From Flavobacterium sp. LMO8 (GTDB lineage: Bacteria; Bacteroidota; Bacteroidia; Flavobacteriales; Flavobacteriaceae): a DNA stretch of 64,000 bases. The stretch is taken from contig NZ_WIBJ01000030.1 of NCBI RefSeq assembly GCF_009495755.1, forward strand, positions 62,001 through 126,000. Direction: 5' to 3'. A program made the translations under genes and the position numbers. Positions 47,353-55,861 of the stretch are shown here, one piece after another (the stretch's first letter is position 1; every line of letters begins with the position of its first letter). The notes beneath the pieces are model-generated. The model was not told the origin of the DNA and searched no databases. It saw only the letters and a program-made list of their open reading frames with translations.

Positions 47353-47467
47353 GCTACTAAGGACTTCGACAAGCTCAGTCTGACATTGGAGTTAATCAGT
47401 TTTTGATGAGATGATGAGTTTTTGAATTTTGCTACTAAGGACTTCGACAAGCTCAGTCTGACATTGA
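47353..47467. repeat. Palindromic dispersed repeats right of the GIY-YIG gene
   Basis: Two reverse arms beginning GCTACTAAGGACTTCGACAA (47353 and 47431), again exactly 78 bases apart and joined by the same linker (GTTAATCAGTTTTTGATGAG onward) that joins the left pair. The first arm begins two bases after the nuclease stop codon. Confidence 0.88.
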
Positions 47468-47498
47468 AGTAAGTAAGATGAATTTGATTTCAGTTGTA

Positions 47499-47535
47499 TT
47501 TGATTCAAAAGAATTAACCAAAAATCCTATATTTG
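47499..47535 (+). promoter_or_regulatory. Possible promoter for neuC and the decoration module
   Basis: TTTG at 47499-47502 and TATATTTG at 47528-47535 (exact TAnnTTTG) are 25 bases apart, a little longer than the usual 17-23. The -7 box ends 21 bases before the neuC ATG and overlaps the only upstream alternative start (TTG at 47533), which supports the ATG at 47557 as the true start. Confidence 0.5.
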
Positions 47536-47556
47536 CAACACGATAACAAACAAAAA

Positions 47557-48681
47557 ATGTCCAAAAAAATCCTATTTCTTACCGGTACTCGTGCCGATTT
47601 TGGCAAAATAAAATCGTTGATTCAAATTTTGGAAGCGCATCCCGAATTTGAACCTTTTATTTTTGTTACAGGGATGCATTTGCAAAAGGAATATGGCTAT
47701 ACCTTGTTAGAAGTGGAAAGATGTAGATTTTCTAATATTCACACGTTTGAAAATCACACCCATGAAACCACGATGGATTTAACTTTAGCTAAGACTATCG
47801 AAGGACTTTCACTTTATGTAAAATCGTGCAAGCCCGATATGATTGTAATCCATGGCGATAGAGTGGAAGCTTTAGCAGGCGCTATTGTAGGAAGTTTAAA
47901 TAATATTTTAGTGGCCCATATTGAAGGAGGTGAAGTCTCTGGAACCATTGATGAGTTGATTCGTCACTCCACTAGTAAAATGAGTCACGTACACTTTGTT
48001 TCAAACCAGCAGGCCAAAAAGCGATTGATTCAAATGGGCGAATTAGAAAATGCTATTTTTACAATCGGTTCTCCAGATGTAGATATTATGTTTTCCAATA
48101 CGTTACCTGATTTAGAAACGGCAAAACAGTATTATGAAATTTCATTTGATAAATATGCCGTTGCGATGTTTCATCCTGTGACTACTGAAGCCAAATTTAT
48201 GCAGGAATATGCTACTACTTTTGTAGACGCATTAGTAGCAGATCATCATAATTATGTGGTGGTGTATCCCAATAACGATTTAGGAAGTCAAACTATATTA
48301 AAAGCGTATGAGAAATTAAAAGGCAATCCCAGATTTCGTATTTTTCCTTCTTTGCGATTTGAATATTTTTTAACCTTATTGAAAAAATCCCAATTTATTA
48401 TTGGAAATAGTAGTGCTGGAATTCGCGAAGCACCTTATTATGGTTTACCCATTATCAATATCGGAACACGTCAACAAAATCGTGCACTTCACGCTGATAT
48501 CATCAATGTAGATTATGCATTGGAATGTATTTCTAATGCTCTCAATGTTATAGATACTCATAAAGTGCAACCAACAGAAAGTGATTTTGGAAAAGGGAAT
48601 AGTGCAGAATTATTTTTGAAATCCCTTTTAAATGAGGATATTTGGCAACTCAATCATCAAAAACAATTTAGAGATAGTTAA
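47557..48681 (+). CDS. neuC: Hydrolysing UDP-sugar 2-epimerase (NeuC/LegG-like)
   Basis: About 374 residues with the hydrolysing 2-epimerase pattern: LFLTGTRADFGKIKSLI at the N-terminus, MHLQKEYGYT, VIHGDRVEALAGAI, HIEGGEVSGTIDELIRH and the C-terminal GNSSAGIREAPYYGLP. It would release a 2-epimerised free sugar from UDP: ManNAc from UDP-GlcNAc, or 2,4-diacetamido-2,4,6-trideoxymannose from UDP-diNAcBac. The presence of PglF/PglE/PglD-like genes makes the second, legionaminic route plausible. It is followed directly by the MBOAT gene with no gap. Confidence 0.88.
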   Translation: MSKKILFLTGTRADFGKIKSLIQILEAHPEFEPFIFVTGMHLQKEYGYTLLEVERCRFSNIHTFENHTHETTMDLTLAKTIEGLSLYVKSCKPDMIVIHGDRVEALAGAIVGSLNNILVAHIEGGEVSGTIDELIRHSTSKMSHVHFVSNQQAKKRLIQMGELENAIFTIGSPDVDIMFSNTLPDLETAKQYYEISFDKYAVAMFHPVTTEAKFMQEYATTFVDALVADHHNYVVVYPNNDLGSQTILKAYEKLKGNPRFRIFPSLRFEYFLTLLKKSQFIIGNSSAGIREAPYYGLPIINIGTRQQNRALHADIINVDYALECISNALNVIDTHKVQPTESDFGKGNSAELFLKSLLNEDIWQLNHQKQFRDS

Positions 48682-50115
48682 ATGTTTTTCAATTCCTTAT
48701 CCTTTGCCATTTTTTTACCCATCGTATTTTTACTGTATTGGTTGGTGTTTAATAAAAATAAAACCACTCAAAATGCGGTATTAATTGTTGCGAGTTATTA
48801 CTTTTATTCCTGTTGGGATTGGCGTTTTCTGTTTTTATTAGTGTTTTCTACCTTGTTGGATTATTTCAGCGCCATCATGATGGAAAATAGCACTTCAGAT
48901 AAAAAACTAAAAATGTGGTTATGGTTGACTATTGGAATTAACTTAGGATTTTTAGGTGTTTTTAAATATTACGATTTCTTTGCGCAATCGTTTGCCGATT
49001 TGTTGCACGGTTTCGGATTTCAAGCGAATCCTATTTTATTAAAATTAATACTTCCTGTTGGAATATCCTTTTATACCTTTCATGGCTTATCCTATGTAAT
49101 TGATATTTATTACAAACGCATCACTGCCGAACGCAATTTTATTGATTATTCACTATTTGTAAGTTACTTTCCACTTTTAGTAGCTGGTCCTATCGAAAGA
49201 GCCACACATTTATTACCACAGGTAAAAATAAAACGCCATTTTAATTTTGAAAAAGCCAAAGAAGGCGTCTATCAAATTATTTGGGGATTGGTCAAAAAAG
49301 TGGTTATTGCCGATAGTTGTGCTACGTATGCTAATGCGGTTTTTGATAATTACGAATCCATGAATTCGTTGTCGTTAACATTAGGTGCGGTGTATTTTGC
49401 TTTTCAAATTTATGGCGATTTTTCAGGGTATTCGGATATTGCTTTAGGTACATCTAAATTATTTGGAATCGATTTATTAAAAAATTTCAATTACCCTTAT
49501 TTTTCAAGAGATATTGCCGAGTTTTGGCGTCGTTGGCACATTTCGTTATCGTCTTGGTTCCGCGATTATTTATACATTCCGTTAGGCGGAAGTCAAGGTG
49601 GAATGTGGATGAAAGTAAGAAATACTTTCATCATTTTCTTAGTAAGTGGATTTTGGCATGGCGCCAATTGGACGTTTATTGTTTGGGGCTTATTGAATGC
49701 GATTTATTTCTTACCTCTATTACTTCAAAATAAGAATCGTTCCAATATGGGCGAAATTGAAATGGGTTGGAATATTGGTAGTGTAAAAACCATTTTAAAT
49801 ATTTTAGGAACATTTGCTTTAACCACAATGGCTTGGATTTTCTTCAGAGCTAAATCGATTTCAGAAGCCATAGGATATATACAAAAAATGGTTACAGATT
49901 TCCATTTTAACTCACAATATTTGAACAATGAGCGCTATAATTTTGAATTGCTACTTTTAGTACTAGTCTTTGTTTTGGTTGAATGGTTCAATCGTTCAAA
50001 AGTAGAGCCTTTGTCAGGGAAAGCCAGTTGGGTAAAAGTTACATTAGCGATTATGGCTTTATTAGCTTTAGGCGTGTATTCCGATTATAAAGAATTTATT
50101 TATTTCCAATTCTAA
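48682..50115 (+). CDS. MBOAT-family O-acyltransferase (AlgI/DltB-like)
   Basis: A 477-residue polytopic membrane protein with the MBOAT layout: N-terminal FNSLSFAIFLPIVFLLYW, LPVGISFYTFHGLSYVID, FAFQIYGDFSGYSDIALG, EFWRRWHISLSSWFRDYLYI (conserved His286), and the catalytic His326 in GFWHGANWTF. It would move an acyl group across the inner membrane onto an extracellular or periplasmic glycan. It starts at the base after neuC and shares one base with the SGNH-like gene. Acetyl is the usual group, but the ACP nearby permits another acyl group. Confidence 0.92.
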   Translation: MFFNSLSFAIFLPIVFLLYWLVFNKNKTTQNAVLIVASYYFYSCWDWRFLFLLVFSTLLDYFSAIMMENSTSDKKLKMWLWLTIGINLGFLGVFKYYDFFAQSFADLLHGFGFQANPILLKLILPVGISFYTFHGLSYVIDIYYKRITAERNFIDYSLFVSYFPLLVAGPIERATHLLPQVKIKRHFNFEKAKEGVYQIIWGLVKKVVIADSCATYANAVFDNYESMNSLSLTLGAVYFAFQIYGDFSGYSDIALGTSKLFGIDLLKNFNYPYFSRDIAEFWRRWHISLSSWFRDYLYIPLGGSQGGMWMKVRNTFIIFLVSGFWHGANWTFIVWGLLNAIYFLPLLLQNKNRSNMGEIEMGWNIGSVKTILNILGTFALTTMAWIFFRAKSISEAIGYIQKMVTDFHFNSQYLNNERYNFELLLLVLVFVLVEWFNRSKVEPLSGKASWVKVTLAIMALLALGVYSDYKEFIYFQF

Positions 50116-51011
50116 TGAAACAATTTTTAGTTTTTATCGGAAAAATAATGTTTGTGCTTTTGCTTTCCGCTTTTGCATTGGATTTCATTTATACCGCTGT
50201 TTTTTCGCAATCGGAAACTCGAAATAAGGTTGAAAATGTCATCAATTCGAAACCACAAAATTACGATGTGATTATTTTAGGAACATCAAGAGCTAATAAC
50301 CATTTTGTGCCGGCATTATTTGAAAAAGAAGGACTAAAAACCTTTAATTATGGAATGAGCGGTTCTCATTTATTTGAAACGTCACTGATGCTGAAATTAA
50401 TGGTTGAACGCGGATGGGAAATAAAAAATGTTATAGTAGAAACCGATTTGAATTTGTCCAACGAAAAACGGGATGATGGTACTTTCGGTCGTTTTATGCC
50501 GTTTATGCATCAATCAAAAACCATCACGACTCATTTTGCAACCGAAGTTGATTTTGCAGAATTGTATTATGTGCCTTTTTACAGATACATCCAATTTGAT
50601 AGTAAAGTTGGATTTCGGGCTTTTTATAAATCGTTACGTCAAGAACCAAGCAATACATTAGCAAACAATGGCTATTATCCATTAGGATTTAACCCAAAAG
50701 CCAATATGAAAAATAATATTGAAAGTTTAGTGCCTTTGCGTAACCGTTATTTCGAAGAAATTAAGCAAATTTGTAAAAGTAATAACATCAATTTGATTGC
50801 GGTAACCACGCCCATGTGTTCTAATGTAAAAGGAATGGACTATTTTAAAAAAGTGAAAGCTTTGTATCCTGAAATTAAAGAGTATGAACATTTTGTTGAA
50901 GGAGATGACTATTTTTCATCTTGTGGGCATTTGAATGACAAAGGTGCAAGGTTGTTTACCACTAAAATTATTGAAGATTTAGGCTTTAAAAGAAAATATA
51001 AAATTGATTAA
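50115..51011 (+). CDS. SGNH-hydrolase-like membrane-anchored protein, likely MBOAT partner
   Basis: 298 residues. One N-terminal membrane anchor (IMFVLLLSAFALDFIYTAVF) is followed by a periplasmic SGNH-like domain, with the nucleophile-type Ser58 in ILGTSRANNHF and His272 in SCGHLNDKGARLF near the C-terminus. Proteins of this kind (DltD, AlgX/AlgJ, PatB relatives) work with MBOAT proteins to pass the acyl group to the final acceptor. It overlaps the MBOAT stop by one base, which supports a pair. The exact subfamily is not certain. Confidence 0.75.
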   Translation: MKQFLVFIGKIMFVLLLSAFALDFIYTAVFSQSETRNKVENVINSKPQNYDVIILGTSRANNHFVPALFEKEGLKTFNYGMSGSHLFETSLMLKLMVERGWEIKNVIVETDLNLSNEKRDDGTFGRFMPFMHQSKTITTHFATEVDFAELYYVPFYRYIQFDSKVGFRAFYKSLRQEPSNTLANNGYYPLGFNPKANMKNNIESLVPLRNRYFEEIKQICKSNNINLIAVTTPMCSNVKGMDYFKKVKALYPEIKEYEHFVEGDDYFSSCGHLNDKGARLFTTKIIEDLGFKRKYKID

Positions 51012-51013
51012 TT

Positions 51014-51928
51014 TTGATAACCATAAGTAATTATCATTATATAAGAGAAGATTTTTCTGCTCCATATCCGAGTGTTTTTGGAGTTACTCCTATGCGATTT
51101 AAACATCAGTTAAAATTGCTTAAAAATGAAGGCGATTTGATTACACCTTCTGAATTTTTAGCTAATTATGAAGAATTAGTAGTGTCAAAAGACAATTTTT
51201 TCTTCATTACTTTCGATGATGGTTTAAAAGAACAATTTAGTTTTGCTCTACCTATTTTAGACGAATTTGGCATGCAAGCCATTTTCTTTGCGAATTCAAT
51301 GAATGTCGAGGAAAAAAGAGTAAGTACAGTTCATAAGATTCATTTATTGCGTTCGGTTATACCATCCCATGTGTTATTGAATTATCTAAAAGATCAGAAA
51401 ATTGCTATGCTAACACATGAAGAATTGCAACAAGCCAAAACCAATTATAGATTTGATGATGCGGCAAGTGCTGAATTAAAGTATTTGCTTAATTTTAAAA
51501 TTTCATTTGATGTACAAGAATTGTTAGTGCAATCTATTTTTGAAAAACATTTTTCAGAAAGTGAAATTTTAGAATCGCTTTATATGTCAAAGGCTCAATT
51601 GCAGTATTTGGCAAATATAGATTGTTTGGGAAGTCATACGCATACGCATTATCCATTAGGATTGTTGAGTGAAGATAACTTGACTTACGAATTAAAGCAC
51701 AGTAAAAACTATTTGGAAAAACTATCAGGTAAAGCTATTCAAATGATTGCTTATCCTTATGGTACGCCAGAAGCTTGTACTGATTTAGTGGCTGAAACTG
51801 CTAAAAAAGTCGGATATTTGTATGGTTTTACTACAAGAAAAGGAATCATAGAAGAGTCTCAAAATAAATTGCTTTTGAACCGATTTGATTGCAATGATGT
51901 AGTAGGAGGTAAGAATTATAAACTGTAA
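51014..51928 (+). CDS. Polysaccharide deacetylase family protein, TTG start
   Basis: A 304-residue CE4/NodB-type protein with the catalytic Asp pair in FITFDDGLKEQF and metal-binding histidines in LGSHTHTHYPLG. The start is TTG at 51014: an in-frame stop at 51005-51007 leaves only ATT at 51011 as an alternative, and the family N-terminus (ITISNYHYIRED) follows directly. No signal peptide is visible. It lies in the decoration module, where it could free an amino group that is then re-acylated by the ACP-dependent enzymes (inference). Confidence 0.8.
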   Translation: MITISNYHYIREDFSAPYPSVFGVTPMRFKHQLKLLKNEGDLITPSEFLANYEELVVSKDNFFFITFDDGLKEQFSFALPILDEFGMQAIFFANSMNVEEKRVSTVHKIHLLRSVIPSHVLLNYLKDQKIAMLTHEELQQAKTNYRFDDAASAELKYLLNFKISFDVQELLVQSIFEKHFSESEILESLYMSKAQLQYLANIDCLGSHTHTHYPLGLLSEDNLTYELKHSKNYLEKLSGKAIQMIAYPYGTPEACTDLVAETAKKVGYLYGFTTRKGIIEESQNKLLLNRFDCNDVVGGKNYKL

Positions 51929-51953
51929 GAAGTTACATTATTAAAATAGCAAT

Positions 51954-53684
51954 ATGAAGGATTTTTCTCAATTGAGGAAAAATTTAAAAAAAGATTTTTC
52001 AGGATTTAAGTCTTTAAAAGTAGCCTTGTTAGGAGATACTTCCACTCAGTTTTTGGCTCAGGCAATTCGAGGGGAAGGATTTGACGCAACATTAGATTTG
52101 GAAATTTGGGAAGCCGATTTTAACCAAATTGAAATGCAGGTATTTAATACTGATTCAGAAATGTATGCTTTTCATCCTGATGTAATTATCCTTTTTTTGT
52201 CGTCTCATAAATTACTAAATAAATACAACAAACTTAAAGTCGAACAACAATCAAGTTTAGCAACGAGAGAAATTGAAAATATTGAAGCTATTGTATCAAC
52301 AGTTTCTGCAAATTCAACGGCTAAAATCATCTATTATAACTACAATGAAATCGATGATGCCGTGTTTGGAAGTTATGCCACTAAAACAGAAACTTCATTT
52401 TTATACCAACTCCGAAAGTTAAATTTCGAGTTGATGAATATAGCAAATCGCAATACAAATTTTTATGTTTGCGATGTAGCTACAATTCAAAATCAAGTGG
52501 GAAAAGCAAACTTTTTTCATACTTCGGTTTATATCAGTACGGAAATGGTTTTAAGTTTAAATGTTTTACCATTAGTAGCTCAAAAAACGGTTGATATATT
52601 AAAAGTTTTGAACGGAAAGTTGAAAAAATGTGTTATTCTCGACTTAGACAATACAGTTTGGGGCGGAATTATCGGAGATGATGGAATAGAAAACATTCAA
52701 ATTGGAAGTTTAGGAATTGGAAAGGCATTTACCGAATTTCAATATTGGATTAAAAAGCTAAAAAACAGAGGTATTATAGTGGCGGTGTGTAGTAAAAACA
52801 CCGAATCAATTGCAAAAGAGCCTTTTGAAAAGCATCCGGATATGGTTTTAAGACTAGAGGATATTTCTGTTTTTATTGCCAATTGGGAAAATAAAGCGGA
52901 TAATATTAGAGAAATTCAACGTATCTTAAATATTGGTTTTGATTCGATGGTTTTTCTCGATGATAATCCTTTCGAACGTAATTTAGTTAGAGAAAATATA
53001 TCAGGAATTACGGTTCCCGAATTACCTGAAGACCCAGCGGAATATTTAGAATACTTATATACTTTAAATTTATTTGAAACCAATTCCTTTTCTGATGAAG
53101 ATAAAGAACGTACTAAATTGTATCAAATAGAAGCACAACGTGTGGTTACGAAGCAGAAATTTACAAAAGAAGATGATTTTTTGAAAAGTTTGGATATGAT
53201 TTCTGTAGTCGCTTCTTTTACTAAATTTAATATTCCAAGGGTTGCCCAATTATCGCAACGATCTAATCAATTTAATTTAAGAACTGTTCGTTATACCGAA
53301 TCGGATATCGAAAATCTTGCAAAATCCAATGATTATGTTACTTTTGCTTTTACCCTTGAAGATAAATTTGGGGATAATGGTTTAATAGCGGTTGTTGTTT
53401 TAAAGAAGAATAGTGAAACGGATTTGTTCATTGAGTCTTGGTTCATGAGTTGTCGTGTTTTAAAACGTGGAATGGAAAACTTTATGTTGAATACTTTAAC
53501 AGCGTATGCAGAAACGAATGGTTTCAAACGTATTTTAGGTGAATATATCCCAACTCCAAAAAACGAAATTGTTAAAGATCATTATCAAAACTTAGGGTTT
53601 GTGCAAGAGAATGATTTATGGTCATTATCATTGAAAGCATATATAGAAAGAACAAATTACATCACCTTGAAGTTACAAGATTAA
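51954..53684 (+). CDS. FkbH-like HAD-IIIC protein (glyceryl-ACP loading enzyme)
   Basis: 576 residues. An N-terminal SGNH-like region (~1-215) precedes an FkbH HAD domain with the DxDxT motif in ILDLDNTVWGGIIGDDG (Asp230, Asp232) and the conserved cysteine Cys279 in VCSKN, followed by FLDDNPFERNLVRE. A GNAT-like C-terminal part (~430-570) has LAQLSQRSNQFNLRT and EYIPTPKNEIVKDHY. From characterised FkbH-type enzymes, it takes 1,3-bisphosphoglycerate, removes phosphate and loads a glyceryl unit on an acyl carrier protein. Such an ACP is encoded 0.9 kb downstream. Confidence 0.88.
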   Translation: MKDFSQLRKNLKKDFSGFKSLKVALLGDTSTQFLAQAIRGEGFDATLDLEIWEADFNQIEMQVFNTDSEMYAFHPDVIILFLSSHKLLNKYNKLKVEQQSSLATREIENIEAIVSTVSANSTAKIIYYNYNEIDDAVFGSYATKTETSFLYQLRKLNFELMNIANRNTNFYVCDVATIQNQVGKANFFHTSVYISTEMVLSLNVLPLVAQKTVDILKVLNGKLKKCVILDLDNTVWGGIIGDDGIENIQIGSLGIGKAFTEFQYWIKKLKNRGIIVAVCSKNTESIAKEPFEKHPDMVLRLEDISVFIANWENKADNIREIQRILNIGFDSMVFLDDNPFERNLVRENISGITVPELPEDPAEYLEYLYTLNLFETNSFSDEDKERTKLYQIEAQRVVTKQKFTKEDDFLKSLDMISVVASFTKFNIPRVAQLSQRSNQFNLRTVRYTESDIENLAKSNDYVTFAFTLEDKFGDNGLIAVVVLKKNSETDLFIESWFMSCRVLKRGMENFMLNTLTAYAETNGFKRILGEYIPTPKNEIVKDHYQNLGFVQENDLWSLSLKAYIERTNYITLKLQD

Positions 53685-53687
53685 TTT

Positions 53688-54590
53688 ATGAGCACCATTT
53701 TAAAGGTTATATTAGATAAGATTAAAGCAAAAAATCCAAAGCATTACGAAAAATTAGTGGCTCATTTGGAAGGCTATAATGATGCTTATGAAAACTTAGC
53801 CAATTCTTTTTTCAATAAATACAATGAATACCTAGAACGCAATCAAAAATCAATCGATTTTGGTGTTGATTGTTATCTTCATATGATTGAAGATATGTTG
53901 GAAGAGCGATTCAAATTCATTAGAGAAGGAAAATATTCTAATAGTTCTTTTGATGATGTAGAAAAAAGAATCTATGGTAATACCGAAATCATGACATATC
54001 ACATGCATGGTTTGGTTTTTGCTCAATTTCTCTGGTTTGATCAATATGAGCGCATTTTGTTTTTTATTGAAAACATCAATAAATATGCTAAAGGCGGAAA
54101 AAAATATTTAGAAATTGGTGGCGGACACGGTTTGTATATGAACGAAGCCGTAAATTTGCTAACCGATATCGAAAAATTTGATTTGGTTGATATTAGTCAA
54201 AGTTCATTAGATTTAGCAGAAGGTATTATTAATACGACCAAAGTAAACTATTTTCTAAAAAATATTTTTGATTTTAGAGAAAGTGAAACCTATGATTTTA
54301 TCACCATGGGTGAGGTGTTAGAGCATGTAGAAGAACCATTGAATTTATTGAATAAAATCAATCAGCTGTTAAATAAGCATGGAGTCTGTTATATTACAAC
54401 TCCTATTAATGCACCAATGATTGATCATATTTATTTGTTTCACAATGAAACTGAAATTAGAGATATGTTAAATCAAGCGGGTTTTGAAATCATTGAAGAA
54501 AGAATTGTAATTTCTGAAAAAATAACAGAGAAGCAAGCAGCAAAATTCAAAGTTCCAGTAATGTATGCTGCTTTTATAAAGAAACAATAA
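53688..54590 (+). CDS. SAM-dependent methyltransferase (class I)
   Basis: A 300-residue protein: an N-terminal helical region (~1-135) unlike the minimal fold, then a class I methyltransferase domain with motif I KYLEIGGGHGLYMNEA, the acidic FDLVDISQSS, and MGEVLEHVEEPLNLL. It lies between the glyceryl loader and the ACP gene. An attractive role is O-methylation of the ACP-bound glycerate, or of the decorated glycan. The substrate is unproven. Confidence 0.82.
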   Translation: MSTILKVILDKIKAKNPKHYEKLVAHLEGYNDAYENLANSFFNKYNEYLERNQKSIDFGVDCYLHMIEDMLEERFKFIREGKYSNSSFDDVEKRIYGNTEIMTYHMHGLVFAQFLWFDQYERILFFIENINKYAKGGKKYLEIGGGHGLYMNEAVNLLTDIEKFDLVDISQSSLDLAEGIINTTKVNYFLKNIFDFRESETYDFITMGEVLEHVEEPLNLLNKINQLLNKHGVCYITTPINAPMIDHIYLFHNETEIRDMLNQAGFEIIEERIVISEKITEKQAAKFKVPVMYAAFIKKQ

Positions 54591-54592
54591 GT

Positions 54593-54832
54593 ATGGAAAG
54601 AGAACAAATCTTAAAAGAAATTAATGCGATTTTTATTGATGTTTTAGATAACGAAGATATCGTTTTAACAGATGAAACCAAAGCATCTGATGTGGATGGT
54701 TGGGATTCTTTAACGCATATTCAATTAGTAGTAACTTTCGAAAATCATTTCGGTATTCGATTTACGACTATGGAAATTCAAGGTTGGGAAAATGTAGGTG
54801 CTATTGTAGCTTGTATTAGTTCCAAATGTTAG
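54593..54832 (+). CDS. Acyl carrier protein
   Basis: A 79-residue ACP with the phosphopantetheine attachment site Ser39 in DGWDSLTHIQL, an acidic overall charge and the usual four-helix length. It is too distant from the fatty-acid ACP consensus (DSLDTVE) to be a housekeeping copy, and it sits with the FkbH-like enzyme. It would carry glyceryl or another small acyl group to the GNAT or MBOAT protein. The next gene starts inside its last seven bases. Confidence 0.9.
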   Translation: MEREQILKEINAIFIDVLDNEDIVLTDETKASDVDGWDSLTHIQLVVTFENHFGIRFTTMEIQGWENVGAIVACISSKC

Positions 54833-55848
54833 ATAAACATCTCATACGCTTTGCAACATTACAAGATGTTGATGCTATTATGACTTTCATCAATGAAAAT
54901 TGGAAAGAAGGTCATGTATTGGCAACAAATAAGTCTTTTTTTCTCTACGAATACCAGTGTGGAGAACGTATTAATTTTGCCTTAGCGATTGATGTTGCAG
55001 ATAATAAAATTGTAGGACTTTGCGGTTTTATAAAAAACACAGAAGCCTATCAAAATAGTTGTATTTGGGGTTCCGTTTGGAAAGTAATCAAAACAGATGA
55101 CCCTATGTTAGGAATCAAGATTCTAGAATACCTACATACACAATCCGAATGCAAAATCTTTTCCTCTTGTGGAATTGCCCCAAAGACCATTCCTATATAT
55201 CAATTTCTACGTTTTAAGACCGGAAAATTGAATCATTATTATAGATTAAATGATAAAGAAACGTATAAAGTAGCAAAAATTGTTTCCAAAGAAATTTCAG
55301 AATTTAAAGTAAACAACGAAGTTTCTTTCAAGGAATTCAAAACTTTTTCCGATTTACAAGCCCATTTTGATATAGCTTCTTTTTCGAATTCACTACCATA
55401 TAAAGACGGTTGGTACATAGAAAAGCGCTATTTCAAACATCCTGTTTATCAATATAAAGTTTTTGGTATCGATGATAATTTTGGGCAGATAAAATCGATT
55501 TTAATTGCAAGAGAGGTTGGGTATAATGGAGTTAAAGTGCTAAGAATTGTTGATTTTATTGGGAATTACAATCAATTAGCAGAAACAGGAAATGCCATTC
55601 AAGAGATAATGCACAAAAATGATTATGAATATGTTGATTTTTATGCTGGTGGATTCAAATTAGACGCCATTGAAAAAGCAGGTTTCAAATTAAAAACAGA
55701 AGCTGATTTGAATTGCATTCCAAATTATTTTGAGCCATTTGTTCATGAAAACACAACGATACATTATTTTACCACATCAGAACAAGATTTTTTAATTTTC
55801 AAAGGAGATGGTGACCAAGATAGACCCAATTTTATACCTCAATCATAG
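54826..55848 (+). CDS. GNAT-like acyltransferase, probably two-domain
   Basis: 340 residues. The N-terminal half resembles a GNAT N-terminus (IRFATLQDVDAIMTFINENW, then IVGLCGFI), and the C-terminal half has a second GNAT-like strand order (GVKVLRIVDFIGNYN, EYVDFYAGGF, EKAGFK). The seven-base overlap with the ACP gene suggests tight coupling, so it may use acyl-ACP rather than acyl-CoA as donor. An amino sugar is a reasonable acceptor, but none is proven. Confidence 0.7.
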   Translation: MLDKHLIRFATLQDVDAIMTFINENWKEGHVLATNKSFFLYEYQCGERINFALAIDVADNKIVGLCGFIKNTEAYQNSCIWGSVWKVIKTDDPMLGIKILEYLHTQSECKIFSSCGIAPKTIPIYQFLRFKTGKLNHYYRLNDKETYKVAKIVSKEISEFKVNNEVSFKEFKTFSDLQAHFDIASFSNSLPYKDGWYIEKRYFKHPVYQYKVFGIDDNFGQIKSILIAREVGYNGVKVLRIVDFIGNYNQLAETGNAIQEIMHKNDYEYVDFYAGGFKLDAIEKAGFKLKTEADLNCIPNYFEPFVHENTTIHYFTTSEQDFLIFKGDGDQDRPNFIPQS

Positions 55849-55861
55849 ATAAAATTAACAG

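Noticed and set aside
46784..47467. CRISPR array
   Set aside because: The repeats are palindromic, present in both orientations, and have identical linkers rather than unique spacers.
47533..47556. TTG start for neuC
   Set aside because: It overlaps the probable -7 promoter box, and the conserved N-terminus begins at the ATG at 47557.
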